DNA of 19,729 nt from Hemicentrotus pulcherrimus (lineage: Eukaryota; Echinodermata; Echinoidea; Camarodonta; Strongylocentrotidae), in assembly GCA_003118195.1 (NCBI GenBank), contig BEXV01001195.1, positions 82,078 to 101,806 on the forward strand, in the 5' to 3' direction. Made by a program: the position numbers and the translations under genes. Below the pieces are notes generated by a model. The model saw nothing but the letters and a program-made list of their open reading frames with translations. It made no database searches and was not told where the DNA came from. Positions 10,162 to 19,572 of this stretch are shown here, in pieces. Numbering within the stretch: the first letter of the stretch is position 1; each line of letters starts with the position of its first letter.

Positions 10162-10172
10162 TACCACTTCTT

Positions 10173-10212
<40 letters not shown>

Positions 10213-10223
10213 TACCACTTCTT

Positions 10224-10254
<31 letters not shown>

Positions 10255-10333
10255 TACCACTTCTTCTACTACTACTACTACTACTACTACTATTACTACT
10301 ACTACTACTACTACTACCACTACTAGTACTATT
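10073..10333 (+). repeat. Composite trinucleotide tract: GAT, GCT, then (TAC)n
   Basis: The tract moves from GAT repeats (about 10073-10090) to GCT repeats (about 10092-10122) and then about 210 bases of TAC repeats. The TAC part is broken three times by the same interruption, ACTTCTACTACCACTTCTTC, starting at 10154, 10205 and 10247, so a higher-order unit of 51 then 42 bases has itself been duplicated. All reading frames stay open, giving poly-Thr, poly-Leu and poly-Val translations of up to 128 codons; these are not genes. Confidence 0.95.
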
Positions 10334-10370
10334 AATGTAATATGCAAAATATAATACACTATAATACCGA

Positions 10371-10421
10371 CAACAATAACAACAACAACAACAACAACAA
10401 CAACAGCATCAACACCAACAA
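10371..10421 (+). repeat. (AAC)n microsatellite
   Basis: A pure (AAC)n core at about 10378-10404 with imperfect ACA and ATC edges. It lies 40 bases after the TAC tract, forming a compound microsatellite locus. Confidence 0.9.
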
Positions 10422-11625
10422 TAATTATTTCTTGTCTACCCAGGATAGTCGCATCAGTATCAACAATGTTTTCATCGAGAGCACTGCAAAAATATTACCT
10501 CGGCTAAGAAATCTAACGTTAACCCTATCATTTTGCATTAATGATTGACAATATTTCATGATTAACACGGCAGTAAGTCTCGAGTTTTGATGATTACAAT
10601 GATACCAAGAATCTAGACTTTGCCGAGTTGTGTCATTGCTGCACACTGAATAGAATTTCGTACACATTGGCGCAGACACAGGAGTGGCAAGGTTCGAATC
10701 CTTTTCCCCCTAAAATGAATTTTTGGGAGGAGGCGGGCGAGCGGGGTGGCGTAAGGATTAGATTTGTTAGATGTCGAATCACGTTGTTAGCTCCAGCTCC
10801 ATCCCACCCCCTTAAAAACACTTGAATCAAATACAACTGGATGCCCCCTACCACCCCCCCCCGGGTTTGACTATTTCTGGATACACCAATGCATATTGTT
10901 ATTAACGGTAGCACTAGTTGTCAGCAGTCAATCAAGAACAGATCCGATCTCTAGCCACCGAACGTGTCACCAGTACACTAGTAATATATCAGATATGGTG
11001 AAAGATCGTGCATGAACGAAATTACAATATCATATTCTGATGATTTCGTCATCGCTTTTTAATGCCCCTGTGCCAGTCCGGCCAATGAACGGGAAACTTG
11101 CTTGATTGCCCGCCGCCGATTCCCATTACCCTAACCTAACAGCACCGTACACTCTGCGTGGCGTTCTCAAACATAAGGTCAATCTCATTGCTGGAGCGAG
11201 CGACGAATAAGATTTGACTAAGAAGTTTTCTTCATTTGTCCATGTTTCTTCAAGAACAACTGATCGATTTTAGCATTGGGCCTTGCTTGATGACGTAAAA
11301 CTACTTCCACGTCATAATTCGCTTTTGAATATTCTATTTTAAAATGCGAATCGTTATGCCTTCCCCTGACAAATAAATAATAATATAAACGCATTTATGT
11401 ATTTCATTTTGATTATGTATTGATGTTTTAAAAATGGAATGTGGGAAAAGTCCTACTGAAGTCCTATCTAGCACAGCCTCCTATCCCTTACTCAAATGCC
11501 AATGTGGAAAATATTTTTTTTCACGTTTTCCTGGGGATTTTGCTTTCCGTTTTCTTTACAGAAAAATCTTCAAGTCATTTCTTTTTAATAACCTGTCGTT
11601 AGCTTTGTAATATTTTGTTTATCTC
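10422..11625. other. No gene; isolated B-box-like 11-mer and poly-C
   Basis: GGTTCGAATCC at 10691-10701 is a perfect RNA polymerase III B box, but no A box lies at a suitable distance and no cloverleaf forms. It may be a 3' scrap of a tRNA-derived repeat. A run of nine C is at 10854-10862 inside C-rich sequence. The rest shows nothing recognisable. Confidence 0.4.
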
Positions 11626-11628
11626 CAC

Positions 11629-11662
11629 GTTACCTTAATTATTTAAGGTAGCCAGGATTTCG
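11629..11662 (+). repeat. Hairpin followed by TAGCCAGGATTT element-end-like motif
   Basis: TACCTTAA (11631-11638) and TTAAGGTA (11643-11650) form a perfect 8-bp stem with a TTAT loop. Overlapping its end, TAGCCAGGATTT (about 11649-11660) matches in 11 of 12 bases the minus-strand motif at the right edge of the 6041-6438 element. A poly-C run lies 165 bases further on. This may mark the start of another decayed copy of that repeat class. Confidence 0.35.
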
Positions 11663-11825
11663 TAAAAGAGGGGAACAACATTCATAAAGCTGAAATGTGT
11701 TAACAATTCAGCAACAAATGTGATCAGGATTTATAGTGCTTGTATTACATTTATAAGACTCTTGGGAGTTCTTTAGTAAAGATATGATTATGCCACTTGG
11801 ATTTTGGGTAGATTTCGATTGTGTT

Positions 11826-11839
11826 CCCCCCCCCCCCCC
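11826..11839 (+). repeat. Poly-C run, 14 bases
   Basis: Fourteen uninterrupted C. It may be internal to the repeat whose possible edge is at 11649. The true length is uncertain. Confidence 0.9.
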
Positions 11840-12411
11840 ACTTTCGACAGTGACCTGAATATGGTATATCTCAATTAAATCTTTGACATATGGACTGTTT
11901 TTCTGTTTTGGAAAGGTTTGTTGTATTTCATAATTCGAGTCTTCTTGTTTGCGTTGTTACACACGGACGAGACTCCCTAGTGACAACAAGCGGTCAAGTC
12001 TATATACGCAACGTCCGTGGTTTCCAGCCGAATTAAGAGACAGACATTGTTTCGCTGACAATTAAGGGTAATTAGAGATGAAGATTTATGGTCGTGACTA
12101 CTTCAAGTGTCTGTCTGAGATATCCAGAGGGGGAGGTGGAGCAGAATAGAGGTCTAGGATAGCTCTCGAAATAGCAAGAATATCGACAAATTCCAGGAAA
12201 GGTTGATCCGTCATTTTGCGCCGACGAATTTTGCCCAGGGAGTTATTTCGTCACAAAATATAGCAAACGCCTCGGTTTTGATTAAATATTAGGCTAACCC
12301 TTAGGTTATACTCGAGAGGAGCAGGGTGAGGTGCAGCGATGGGTTCTAGGTTCAAGTCATGAATTCGGTTAGTTTAGACGTTGACCGCGGAGCAATTGTT
12401 GTTAGAGGATT

Positions 12412-12414
<3 letters not shown>
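11840..12414. other. Nothing recognised
   Basis: Unremarkable sequence. GGTTCAAGTC at about 12350 loosely resembles a B box but has no A box at the right spacing, so no RNA gene is called. Confidence 0.4.

Positions 12415-12451
<37 letters not shown>
12415..12451 (+). repeat. (GA)n microsatellite
   Basis: Pure (AG)n over 37 bases, the opposite strand orientation to the CT tracts at 3.5 and 9.0 kb. Confidence 0.95.
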
Positions 12452-12453
<2 letters not shown>

Positions 12454-13480
12454 ACAAGTATTTCAAGTTTGGCGGCGTAGTTGAGTTACCTTTTCGAATT
12501 TACCAAAATCTGTGATTTAATAACTTCAATGTTATAATCACTTAAGATACCTGAAAAGTCAGATGGTCTGGATGATGTTGATTTTGAAGGTTTATAATAG
12601 GCCTATAAACAATCCCTTTACTGTTCCTTTCTCTACCCCTCTAAAATGTCCATACTTTCAATTTTCACCCTCCACTTAATACATTTAAAACGAACTTCAT
12701 ATCAATAATATATTTCTAAAAATACCATCAATTGAAATATATTTATATTGCTTTGAATAATCACATTAATAGTCGCTCTAATATAGAATATAATGACGCT
12801 GTGACATAATTGAACGTTGCCATTTATATAACGAAATGATTTAATCAGTAAAAACTTGACCATGAATGCTTTGATGACGTCAAAAAAGCCTATGGGACAC
12901 AAAAAATGAACTCGTGAATCCTTCTCATAAAATATAGTCCCTCGATTCCATGAACACGTATACATGATTCTGTCATACCAACATGAAACACTATTAATCA
13001 CCTAATTCGTAAAATTACCGGGATATATCTATGGTGTCAGGAGTGGCTATCGCGGTGGTTAGTAAGAGTGTATATCTAGAGGTAATGAGAAAGCCACACA
13101 AATACAAGCTCTGTTTTTAGTGGATTTCTCTTTTAGTTTAAATTTCGACTTCATTTTATAATATGATATGCTTATAGATTTTGTTTCCTAAAATGCTTTG
13201 ATTAGTTATCGAAATATCATATTGTATAAATACAAATAAGTTCCATTTTCTATGTCATGTTGCATAAGTGTTGTTGGATTTTTTGTTATATATTGGCATT
13301 ATTTCATGTCTTGATTGATGTATGGAAATATAATGATTTGAATTGAAAATTGGTTTGAATTGAGTAGATCTAGGATTGAGGACCCGAAGTTTTTAAGGGG
13401 GACCGTTCGAAGAAAATTCATATTTGGAGTTCCTAGCTGGGAAAACATATTCAAAATATCAGATATTGGCATTATCATTA
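12452..13480. other. Nothing recognised
   Basis: AT-rich sequence. A 99-codon minus-strand frame (12702-13001) has no recognised domain. TGACGTCA occurs at 12875-12882. GCGGTGGTTAGTAAGAGTG near 13051 vaguely resembles a tRNA D-arm but has no B box. Confidence 0.4.
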
Positions 13481-13484
13481 AGAG

Positions 13485-13705
13485 AAGGTGTCATGGTTAA
13501 GTGGTTCGTTCACAAGACACTTAATCCAAAGATTGAAGGTTCGAATCCAAGCCCGTCACTAACATCCTTTGGCAAAACATTAATCCACATTTGCCACACT
13601 ACACCCAGGTGTAAATTGGTACCTGACAATAACTGGGATAATTATGATTGCAGGACCCTCAGGAAGAACATCGATGATGCTGATGTAAATATCATTATAT
13701 AAATA
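13485..13705 (+). mobile_element. tRNA-derived SINE-like element, family A, copy 1
   Basis: The 5' part resembles a tRNA gene: A box TGGTTAAGTGG at 13494-13504 and perfect B box GGTTCGAATCC at 13538-13548, internal RNA polymerase III promoter elements. The acceptor ends do not pair, so it is not a working tRNA. The body carries TTGGCAAAACATTAATCC, then CCAGGTGTAAATTGGTACC, closely matching the element at 16505. Insertion edges are not defined: I see no clear target-site duplication, and the 3' end is estimated from the AT-rich sequence after 13690. The 92-codon frame across it is a by-product. Confidence 0.8.
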
Positions 13706-14448
13706 AGACTAGATAAAAGAGAATGATCAAATGGAAAGAAACTGAAAAATATTCAAATATATGGAAAAATTCTTTTGTCGGCCACCCCATTATAACAATC
13801 TTAAACCACCCCTAATTTAAAGACATGTTACCATCCCACCATGTCTTATACCAATTTTCGATAAATATTATGAAAAATCAGACATGCACATTACGAATCC
13901 CAACCACAACAGATAATAATATGTAAAGGTAATAATAATATTCTAAATTTAGAAATTGAAATTTGTTTGATATTCAGATTAGACGCGAGGAGTGTTTTCT
14001 TAAGGTTATTAGGAAAGAGAAAAATAAAAGTATAAATTGCTTGTCGGATCTATGCGATCAAACTGGAGTAACTATTTCAAGCATGTAGAATAATAAGCTA
14101 ACAAGTACATCCCGCATCAGGTCAAGTTCACTATCGGGTTCAAACAGGCATTCTGTGGACGCTGGGCCCCCTCCCTCTCTTACCTCCCTCTCAGAGAAAG
14201 TTCATCTCAAGGTTATACACCAACGAGACGAGCAAAGTGTCATCCAAAAGACCAGTTTTCATTAGTCCGAGTTTTCCACACATGATAGCCGGCTAATTTT
14301 GATCATTTGACATTGGCCAGATCACAACTAGCTCGAGTGAATTGAAGCACATTTGAATTCGCTTTGAAGACGCAAAGAAAGAATACATTAGTGGTTTAAT
14401 ATTTATATTTCATCTGACTGCTAGGTATGTGCATGTTATTGTTAAACA
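13706..14448. other. Nothing recognised
   Basis: AT-rich, partly ATA/AAT-repetitive sequence (around 13915-13945) and a CT-rich patch at 14166-14192. No gene or further repeat is supported. Confidence 0.4.
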
Positions 14449-14606
14449 ACTAGGGGACCGACGGCGTAAGTCCTCCGCGAGGGACTTGGTAATGACGATG
14501 GATGCCTTATATGCAAAGAGCACTAGTGAACCAACTTTGTTTCTACATGTATCTCGGGTCCTCCTGGTAACGAGACCAAGGCTCCACCACTGAGCCATCT
14601 CGCCTC
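14449..14606 (-). mobile_element. tRNA-derived SINE-like element, family B, copy 1
   Basis: Read on the minus strand it starts GGCGAGATGGCTCAGTGG, a good A box (TGGCTCAGTGG at 14587-14597). Next comes GGTCTCGTTACCAGGAGG and a decayed B box where GGTTCGAATCC would lie. The body has an AAGTCC...GGACTT hairpin around CTCGCGGA and ends near GCCGTCGGTCCCCTAG. This combination reminds me of echinoderm SINEs, from memory. It shares the GGTCTCGTNANNAGGAGG block with the copy at 17878, so both belong to one family. The 62-codon minus-strand frame in it is spurious. Confidence 0.75.
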
Positions 14607-15485
14607 AGATATTAGCTCCAATCATTCCAACAGTTTGTTGAATAGTCTCACGTTTTGCTAGTTAATTGGCTAATTCGCAAGTAAAGATGCTCAGGTTTTT
14701 TCCATTCTGTAGCTTGAGCTAAATCATCGTGCGAACTAGGTTCGCTTGGGTAGGGCTATATAAGGGCGATTCTAGAGGGGACTTGGGGGCTCAAGCACCA
14801 AAAATTTGCTTCAATCCCCGATTTTAATTGTAAATTAATTTAAACGAGGAACATGTAGAAAATGAATGCAAGAACCCTCCCCAAGCCCCCCCCCCCCGAA
14901 AACATTCTTCTAGTGGAAAGGGGTTACTCACAACTCTAACTCTAACTCTAAACCTTTACTCTTGCGGACTAATGTAAATATACCCAAATGGATACACACG
15001 GGTCAATATTTAGGCAAAACATCGGCAGACGATGAGCACGACCTTGAAGGCTTCAGTTTCAGGGTGTCTCGATTTGGCGGGAAATTGAGGGAGATTTTGT
15101 GATAAATTTAGAAGGTGCGTATTTTAAGTGGCACAGACGCAGTCGGGGTGACATTTTTGGTGGGCGGGCCATGGGCTGGAAGTGACATGTCTGACAAAAA
15201 GAAAAAAAAAAAGAAAAATATGTTGAAAAGACACTTGGCGTAAAAGAAAGGTCTATCATGCTTGTTGGCACAAAATAGACTCGCGATTAGTTTGTGTTTA
15301 AGTTCATATTCCTATGCAGGGATCAGATTTTTTCTTTATGCATGCCACACAACTACCGTATGCATATTTAAATATGTATCTTTGGCGACAAACGGAGTTT
15401 GAAGATGTTTACTCCCAGTCGATTTCTATCAAGTTCTTTATTCCTTATCATAATTACACTTCTCTCTTCCAATTACAGACTCAAT
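14607..15485. other. No gene; TATA-like site, poly-C and CTAACT repeats
   Basis: GGGCTATATAAGGG at about 14754-14767 matches a TATA box, but no transcript is evident downstream. A 12-base poly-C run is at 14886-14897. At 14932-14954 there are about three tandem CTAACT units, like the GTTAGA-type repeats near 6250 on the opposite strand. Together these suggest another decayed element of the same broad kind at roughly 14750-14960. An A-rich run lies at 15195-15219. The rest is unremarkable. Confidence 0.4.
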
Positions 15486-15515
15486 ACATGTACAGGTAAC
15501 ACATGTACAGGTGTT
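15486..15515 (+). repeat. Two-copy 15-bp tandem repeat
   Basis: ACATGTACAGGTAAC (15486-15500) is followed directly by ACATGTACAGGTGTT (15501-15515), differing in two of the last three bases. The unit contains the palindrome TGTACA, and GTAAC...GTTAC around the second unit can pair. Confidence 0.8.
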
Positions 15516-16504
15516 ACACTCGAGTATAGTAAGCATGGCTCTACTTTACACGCGTGTTTTCATATTTTAGTAATACACCGGTGTTCCATTTTCAGCAGGA
15601 ATTTACTTTACTTGGGTGTGTATTTTCAGATTTTAGGCCCCCTAATGATATGAATGTTTCCCGATCTAGTTCAGTATTTCAGGAGACAGTTTGCAACATT
15701 ACATCAGTGACACGGAAATTCATGTATCTAAGGTACCAGACACATTTGACTTATTTGAGGCTGAATGACACGAAACCAAGCAATATTGGCGGAGACAACA
15801 AATAAACACGAAAAAGCTCTTGCATTGAACTGTAATGCTATGTAGCTATATCGGTTAATCGTGGATATAGTGGAGAGAAGTGAAAAGAAAAAGAACAAAA
15901 AAAAATCTCTTTATTCAATGCTTCACTATTAATTTCTTTGTGGATAGAAATTGTCATCATAACTAGATAAGATGTATGATGTCAGTATAAGAGGCAACAT
16001 CAAAGAATGCATTGTAATTATCTGAAATAGGGTAGATTATTATGTAGGACGACTGCATAGCGTACCATTTGTTGTATGTTTTTTCGTGTATAGTTATAAT
16101 ATGATGTGATATGATATTTATCAGTCTATAACTTCCACGACACTGTGGCACCTCCGACCTACATCTATTAATTTTAGCGCCAAATATTGACCTTAAAATT
16201 GAAACTAGGGGGTTAAAAATAGACACCAGTCTGTTAACCTGGCCGTTCCAGTGGTAAAACCGCAAGCATTTAGGTGAAACTTGTAACAGGTTTTTATGGA
16301 TTTATCCGAAATCCGCTTGTAAGAAATTGAGGGAAAAATAGTCGTGTCGAATTACGCTGGGTAGATTCGGTCTGTGGAAACGGGATTTCCAGGTGACAAG
16401 AAAATTGTACAGAAGCTCACCACATTTAAGATTTTGGTAGATATTTTTCCAACGTTGTTAAATTTATGATTCTAATGTGGGGGTTTGTTACGCACTAAGG
16501 ATAA
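15516..16504. other. Nothing recognised
   Basis: AT-rich sequence with short open frames on both strands (up to 100 codons at 15963-16265, minus) that lack protein character. Confidence 0.4.
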
Positions 16505-16740
16505 GAGATGTCGTGGTTTAGTGGTTCACTTGCTTGACTCTAAATCCAATAGTTGGGGGTTCGAATCCCAGCCTCACACTAACGTTCTTGGCAAGACATC
16601 ACTCTACTTTGCCACTCTCCATCCAGGTGTAAATAGATACCAGATATGCCAGAGCGATACAAATTTGAGTCACCTGCAATGACCTGGTAATTGTGTTGAA
16701 ACGGCGTGCCGGACATGTGCACTACATGAGAGGTTGCATA
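16505..16740 (+). mobile_element. tRNA-derived SINE-like element, family A, copy 2
   Basis: A box TGGTTTAGTGG is at 16514-16524 and a perfect B box GGTTCGAATCC at 16558-16568, so promoter spacing equals that of copy 1 (44 bases start to start). From CACTAAC at 16577 to GATACC at about 16641 the body aligns with 13557-13623, sharing TTGGCAA, TTTGCCAC and CCAGGTGTAAAT with one small gap. It ends in GGTTGCATAAAAATTATTATT and runs into a trinucleotide microsatellite, which is typical of SINE 3' tails. This copy looks better preserved at its 3' end than copy 1. It is not a functional tRNA. Confidence 0.85.
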
Positions 16741-16822
16741 AAAATTATTATTAGTAGTAGTAGTAGTATTTTTACTACTATTATTATCATAATGATTAGT
16801 ATTATTACTACTAATAATATTA
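16741..16822. repeat. (TTA/TAG)n microsatellite at SINE tail
   Basis: TTA, then TAG repeats (about 16752-16768), then ACT/TTA repeats in complementary order. The two halves can fold on each other. It probably expanded from the SINE's 3' tail. Confidence 0.8.
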
Positions 16823-17877
16823 TCCTATATCCTATATGAAGGCGCAATAATGTGAATATTTGGTGTCACTTATAATGATTATATAATCACTGTATGTTTC
16901 ACCCCGCTCCTCTTGATATCAGAACGACCTGCCCTAGACGAAAAGCTTGCACAATCACCTCGCCAGCACCTGTAGACCTATGCACCAAAACCTGGACTAT
17001 TTTGAAAGTTCACGTATTGGGAACACGACACATGTAGAGACTTGAATTTCAGTCAGTCGGTTTCAGAATCTGTAGTCTTGATAATTATGTAGAGCACTTT
17101 GCATCTTAAAAGCCCTCTGTCAGTTTTAGAACTGTCGTATTAGTTCATTTGGTATAGATACATTAGCAAGTTTCAAGTAAAACAATGGGCCATTCCTCGC
17201 TTAGTGCTTTATTACAGAATTAGGATGCATAACCCTTTGAAGATTACCAGAAGAAGGAGAATAAGAAGGAGAGATGTTGGAAAATACTCCTCAATATCCT
17301 TCAATCGCCAAGAAAAAAACCCATGACGGTCTTAGAGGCACTGTTTACAAGGAACTGCCCTTTTCTTTTGTTGCCCTTTCTAAAATTAACACCCCATCGC
17401 CCATCTGGATTGATTTGATGTGACAAACAAGTTACCCCCAAACTTTTCACTTTCAATAACATTTTGAATTGTGAATAGTGTGCAAATTCATATAATTTGA
17501 AATAAAACTAACACGCGATAAAATTTGCCAAAACTACTTATTCAATTTTTCACACTTGCGCTGATTATCAGCTTGCCATGGAAATGACAGGCGTGCGAAA
17601 ATGACTAATATTAAAGCAAAACGTATTTTGTTTTTAATGGTACAATAGGTCATCAATCCACCTGCTAGTCGACCGTTAAAGATAAATTGTAATCTTTTGT
17701 GATTTCACCCTTACTCATACTATTATACTTCTAAAATATCGTTCGCTGTCATTGTTCTCATTTTCTAAATCTAGTAGATCTAGTTTTTGTTCCTCGACTT
17801 ACTTTATTAAAAATAAACCAATTGTTAGAATAGGAGTTTACCATATAAAAAACGGTTAACTGTCCTTTAGTCACAGT
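16823..17877. other. Nothing recognised
   Basis: No gene, RNA or clear repeat. Short purine-rich patches occur near 17250-17275. Stops are frequent in all frames. Confidence 0.4.
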
Positions 17878-17995
17878 AAGGTAGCGCGATGGCCCGGTGG
17901 TGGTCTCGTAATTAGGAGGTCCCGGGTTAGAAACCAAGTCGATGCGCTAGTGCCCTTTGGTAAGGCATTAATGGAGTCACACCAAGAAGCAAAAA
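17878..17995 (+). mobile_element. tRNA-derived SINE-like element, family B, truncated copy 2
   Basis: Starts near GGTAGCGCGATGGCCCGGTGG. The A-box-like TGGCCCGGTGG is at 17890-17900, and GGTTAGAAACC at 17925-17935 is a B box with the invariant C changed to A. GGTCTCGTAATTAGGAGG links it to the minus-strand copy at 14449-14606, from which it differs by a gap of about 9 bases after the A box. The body begins GTGCCCTTTGGTAAGGCATTAATG, but the AAGTCC...GGACTT hairpin part is missing, so it is 3' truncated. The damaged B box makes present transcription unlikely. Confidence 0.65.
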
Positions 17996-18179
17996 TGTTT
18001 TGAATTGATGCAAAATTCATATCATTGCGAAGGGAAAGCCTTACTGATCAATTCCAACAAATTTCCTCTTCAAAATATGTTTTTTAGGCCCGCAGAAATC
18101 AACTTTCAAAAATGTTAGTTTTAAGATCCAGATTTACTGCCTATTCGTATTTTTTCGTATTTTGTCGTAGTTCTTCGTG
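17996..18179. other. AT-rich spacer with TTCGTATT-type short repeats
   Basis: Near 18142-18178 there are four spaced TTCGT/GTCGT motifs separated by T runs. This may be the flank of the fold-back element that follows. Nothing else is recognised. Confidence 0.35.
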
Positions 18180-18297
18180 TGACGTCACACCCTAGACACG
18201 GCTGTTAAAAAAGGCTGCTAGCTTCCGCTTGGTCTGCAGCTAGACGGACTAGGAGGAAGCTAGCGGCCGGTACCGAGTTGTTTGTACAGGGTGTGAC
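18180..18297. mobile_element. Nested fold-back, MITE-like structure
   Basis: Two nested inverted repeats share one axis. The outer arms GTCACACCCT (18184-18193) and AGGGTGTGAC (18288-18297) are exact complements. The inner arms of 14 bases (18213-18226 and 18255-18268, GGCTGCTAGCTTCC type) match at 13 of 14 positions with one G-T pair. TGACGTCA, a CRE consensus palindrome, sits at 18180-18187 on the left edge. The GC-rich interior differs from the AT-rich flanks. There is no open frame and no clear target-site duplication, so non-autonomous transposon is an inference. Confidence 0.55.
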
Positions 18298-18730
18298 CTC
18301 CCTATTCAGAGCTCGCTACGCTCGTGTGTTTGGCTTACGTTCGGGGCGCTTGGGGGTTTAAAAAGGGTCTTGAAAAATGGCATTTTATGCCTCTCCACGA
18401 TATCTATATGATTTCTCAGCAGATTATTCGTGTTTTTCAAGAGAAAATCTTTCCATCCATATGTAATTTGTTCTAATTATCAGTTTTTAGTAAATTTTCT
18501 TTGTGTAGCTCCTTTAAACCGAATTACAAACATATTTTGAGAAGACCTTAAGTCGTTGGTACCCCGATTGCTTAATAGCATAAATATGTTTTCTTAGCAG
18601 TCGGGTAAAACCAGCCAACCAATCAACGATAATTTACTTAAGGTAAACATGTTAAACAGTACTGTAAAATGGAAATGTGACATAAACATAAATATATATT
18701 TATATATGTATGAATATATACAAACTTATG
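18298..18730. other. Nothing recognised
   Basis: GAGCTCGCTACGCTCGTGTG follows the fold-back and may belong to it. The remainder is AT-rich, with no supported gene or repeat. Confidence 0.4.
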
Positions 18731-18842
18731 TAACAATTCGTCGCTGTTTTCACGAAGTGACGGTAGTGAAAAAAAATTGCATTCACTTTGCATTACGATT
18801 TTCCTCACTACCGTCACTTCGTGAAAACAAGGACGAATTGTA
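18731..18842. mobile_element. Near-perfect palindrome, 37-nt arms, 35-nt loop (MITE-like)
   Basis: The arm 18733-18769 is the reverse complement of 18805-18841 at 35 of 37 positions; the two mismatches are adjacent, near CGTCGCTG. The loop is 18770-18804. A TA dinucleotide lies on each side (18731-18732 and 18841-18842, the latter overlapping the last arm base), as expected if a Tc1/mariner-type MITE duplicated TA on insertion; that is inference. RNA from either strand would form a long hairpin like a miRNA or siRNA precursor. Overlapping frames on both strands give the same FHEVTVV and SLPSLREN peptides only because of the palindrome. Confidence 0.85.
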
Positions 18843-19572
18843 TTCCATGGAATAAATTCTGCTGGATACACACTACACAAAGGTTGAGAACTTGATTTAT
18901 ATAGTTGAATGTCTTGCCAAGAGACATTAGTAGTGGTGGCTTAAACAAATAATGACATCATATTTTCTGGCAAGTTTCAAGACCTTTTGACTACGACATA
19001 ATATACTAGCAAAACAACTAATGAAAAATATGATGAATATTAGACATTCCCCAATTATGCAAAATGAATAAGCCTCTCGCTTGCTATAACTATCTAAAGA
19101 AAAACTAAATGGGTGTAAATCAATGGTAGAAAATGAGATAAAACACATTTCTGCATCTTTACAAAATTTAGTTGAAAGGGTGTAAAAGTAACCACATATG
19201 CCAATTTACATTGCAGACTTCGCAGTCCTCGCCCAAAATCATCGTAAATGCGACATTCGTATTAATCCATAAATGAAAATATGATTGATGACACTTTTGG
19301 TTTGGTTTAGCCTTCATTTAACAGTTGTTTTACTCGAACAAGGTCATTCTAAAATAAGCGCTTTGGTACAAATTGTGATGATTTTGTAAAATTAGAATAA
19401 ATAAGCAGATGCACTTTAATATTCGATGAGTCGTATCAACTGGTAAAGCAACAAAGTGAATCCCCTTTCCGGTTATTGTCTGTCCCGTCGTTGAGTGAAA
19501 ATTAGAGCTCATTTCTGACAATATCGTGTTGATGGCTTCCCCCTCATTCAGGATACAATTAATGATGAGTAG
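18843..19572. other. Nothing recognised
   Basis: AT-rich sequence with short frames only. No repeat or structure noticed. Confidence 0.4.

Noticed and set aside
9973..10359. Long open frames of 99-128 codons on both strands across the TAC tract
   Set aside because: A trinucleotide repeat without stop codons keeps every frame open; the products are poly-Thr, poly-Leu and poly-Val with no other protein features.
10665..10715. tRNA or SINE suggested by the perfect B box GGTTCGAATCC at 10691
   Set aside because: No A box at suitable spacing upstream, only 4 of 5 T-stem pairs, and no shared SINE body downstream.
13485..13560. Functional tRNA gene
   Set aside because: A and B boxes are good, but the acceptor ends do not pair and the tRNA-like part continues into a shared repeat body; the same holds for 16505-16575.
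13424..13702. 92-codon frame on the plus strand
   Set aside because: It runs through the tRNA-like head and body of a SINE-like element, which is not protein coding.
14754..14767. TATA-box promoter (CTATATAAGG)
   Set aside because: No initiator, open frame or other promoter context downstream; such a motif is expected by chance in AT-rich DNA of this length.
18638..18880. Two overlapping opposite-strand frames encoding similar peptides (FHEVTVV, SLPSLREN)
   Set aside because: The similarity is produced by the DNA palindrome, which reads the same on both strands; there is no other coding evidence.
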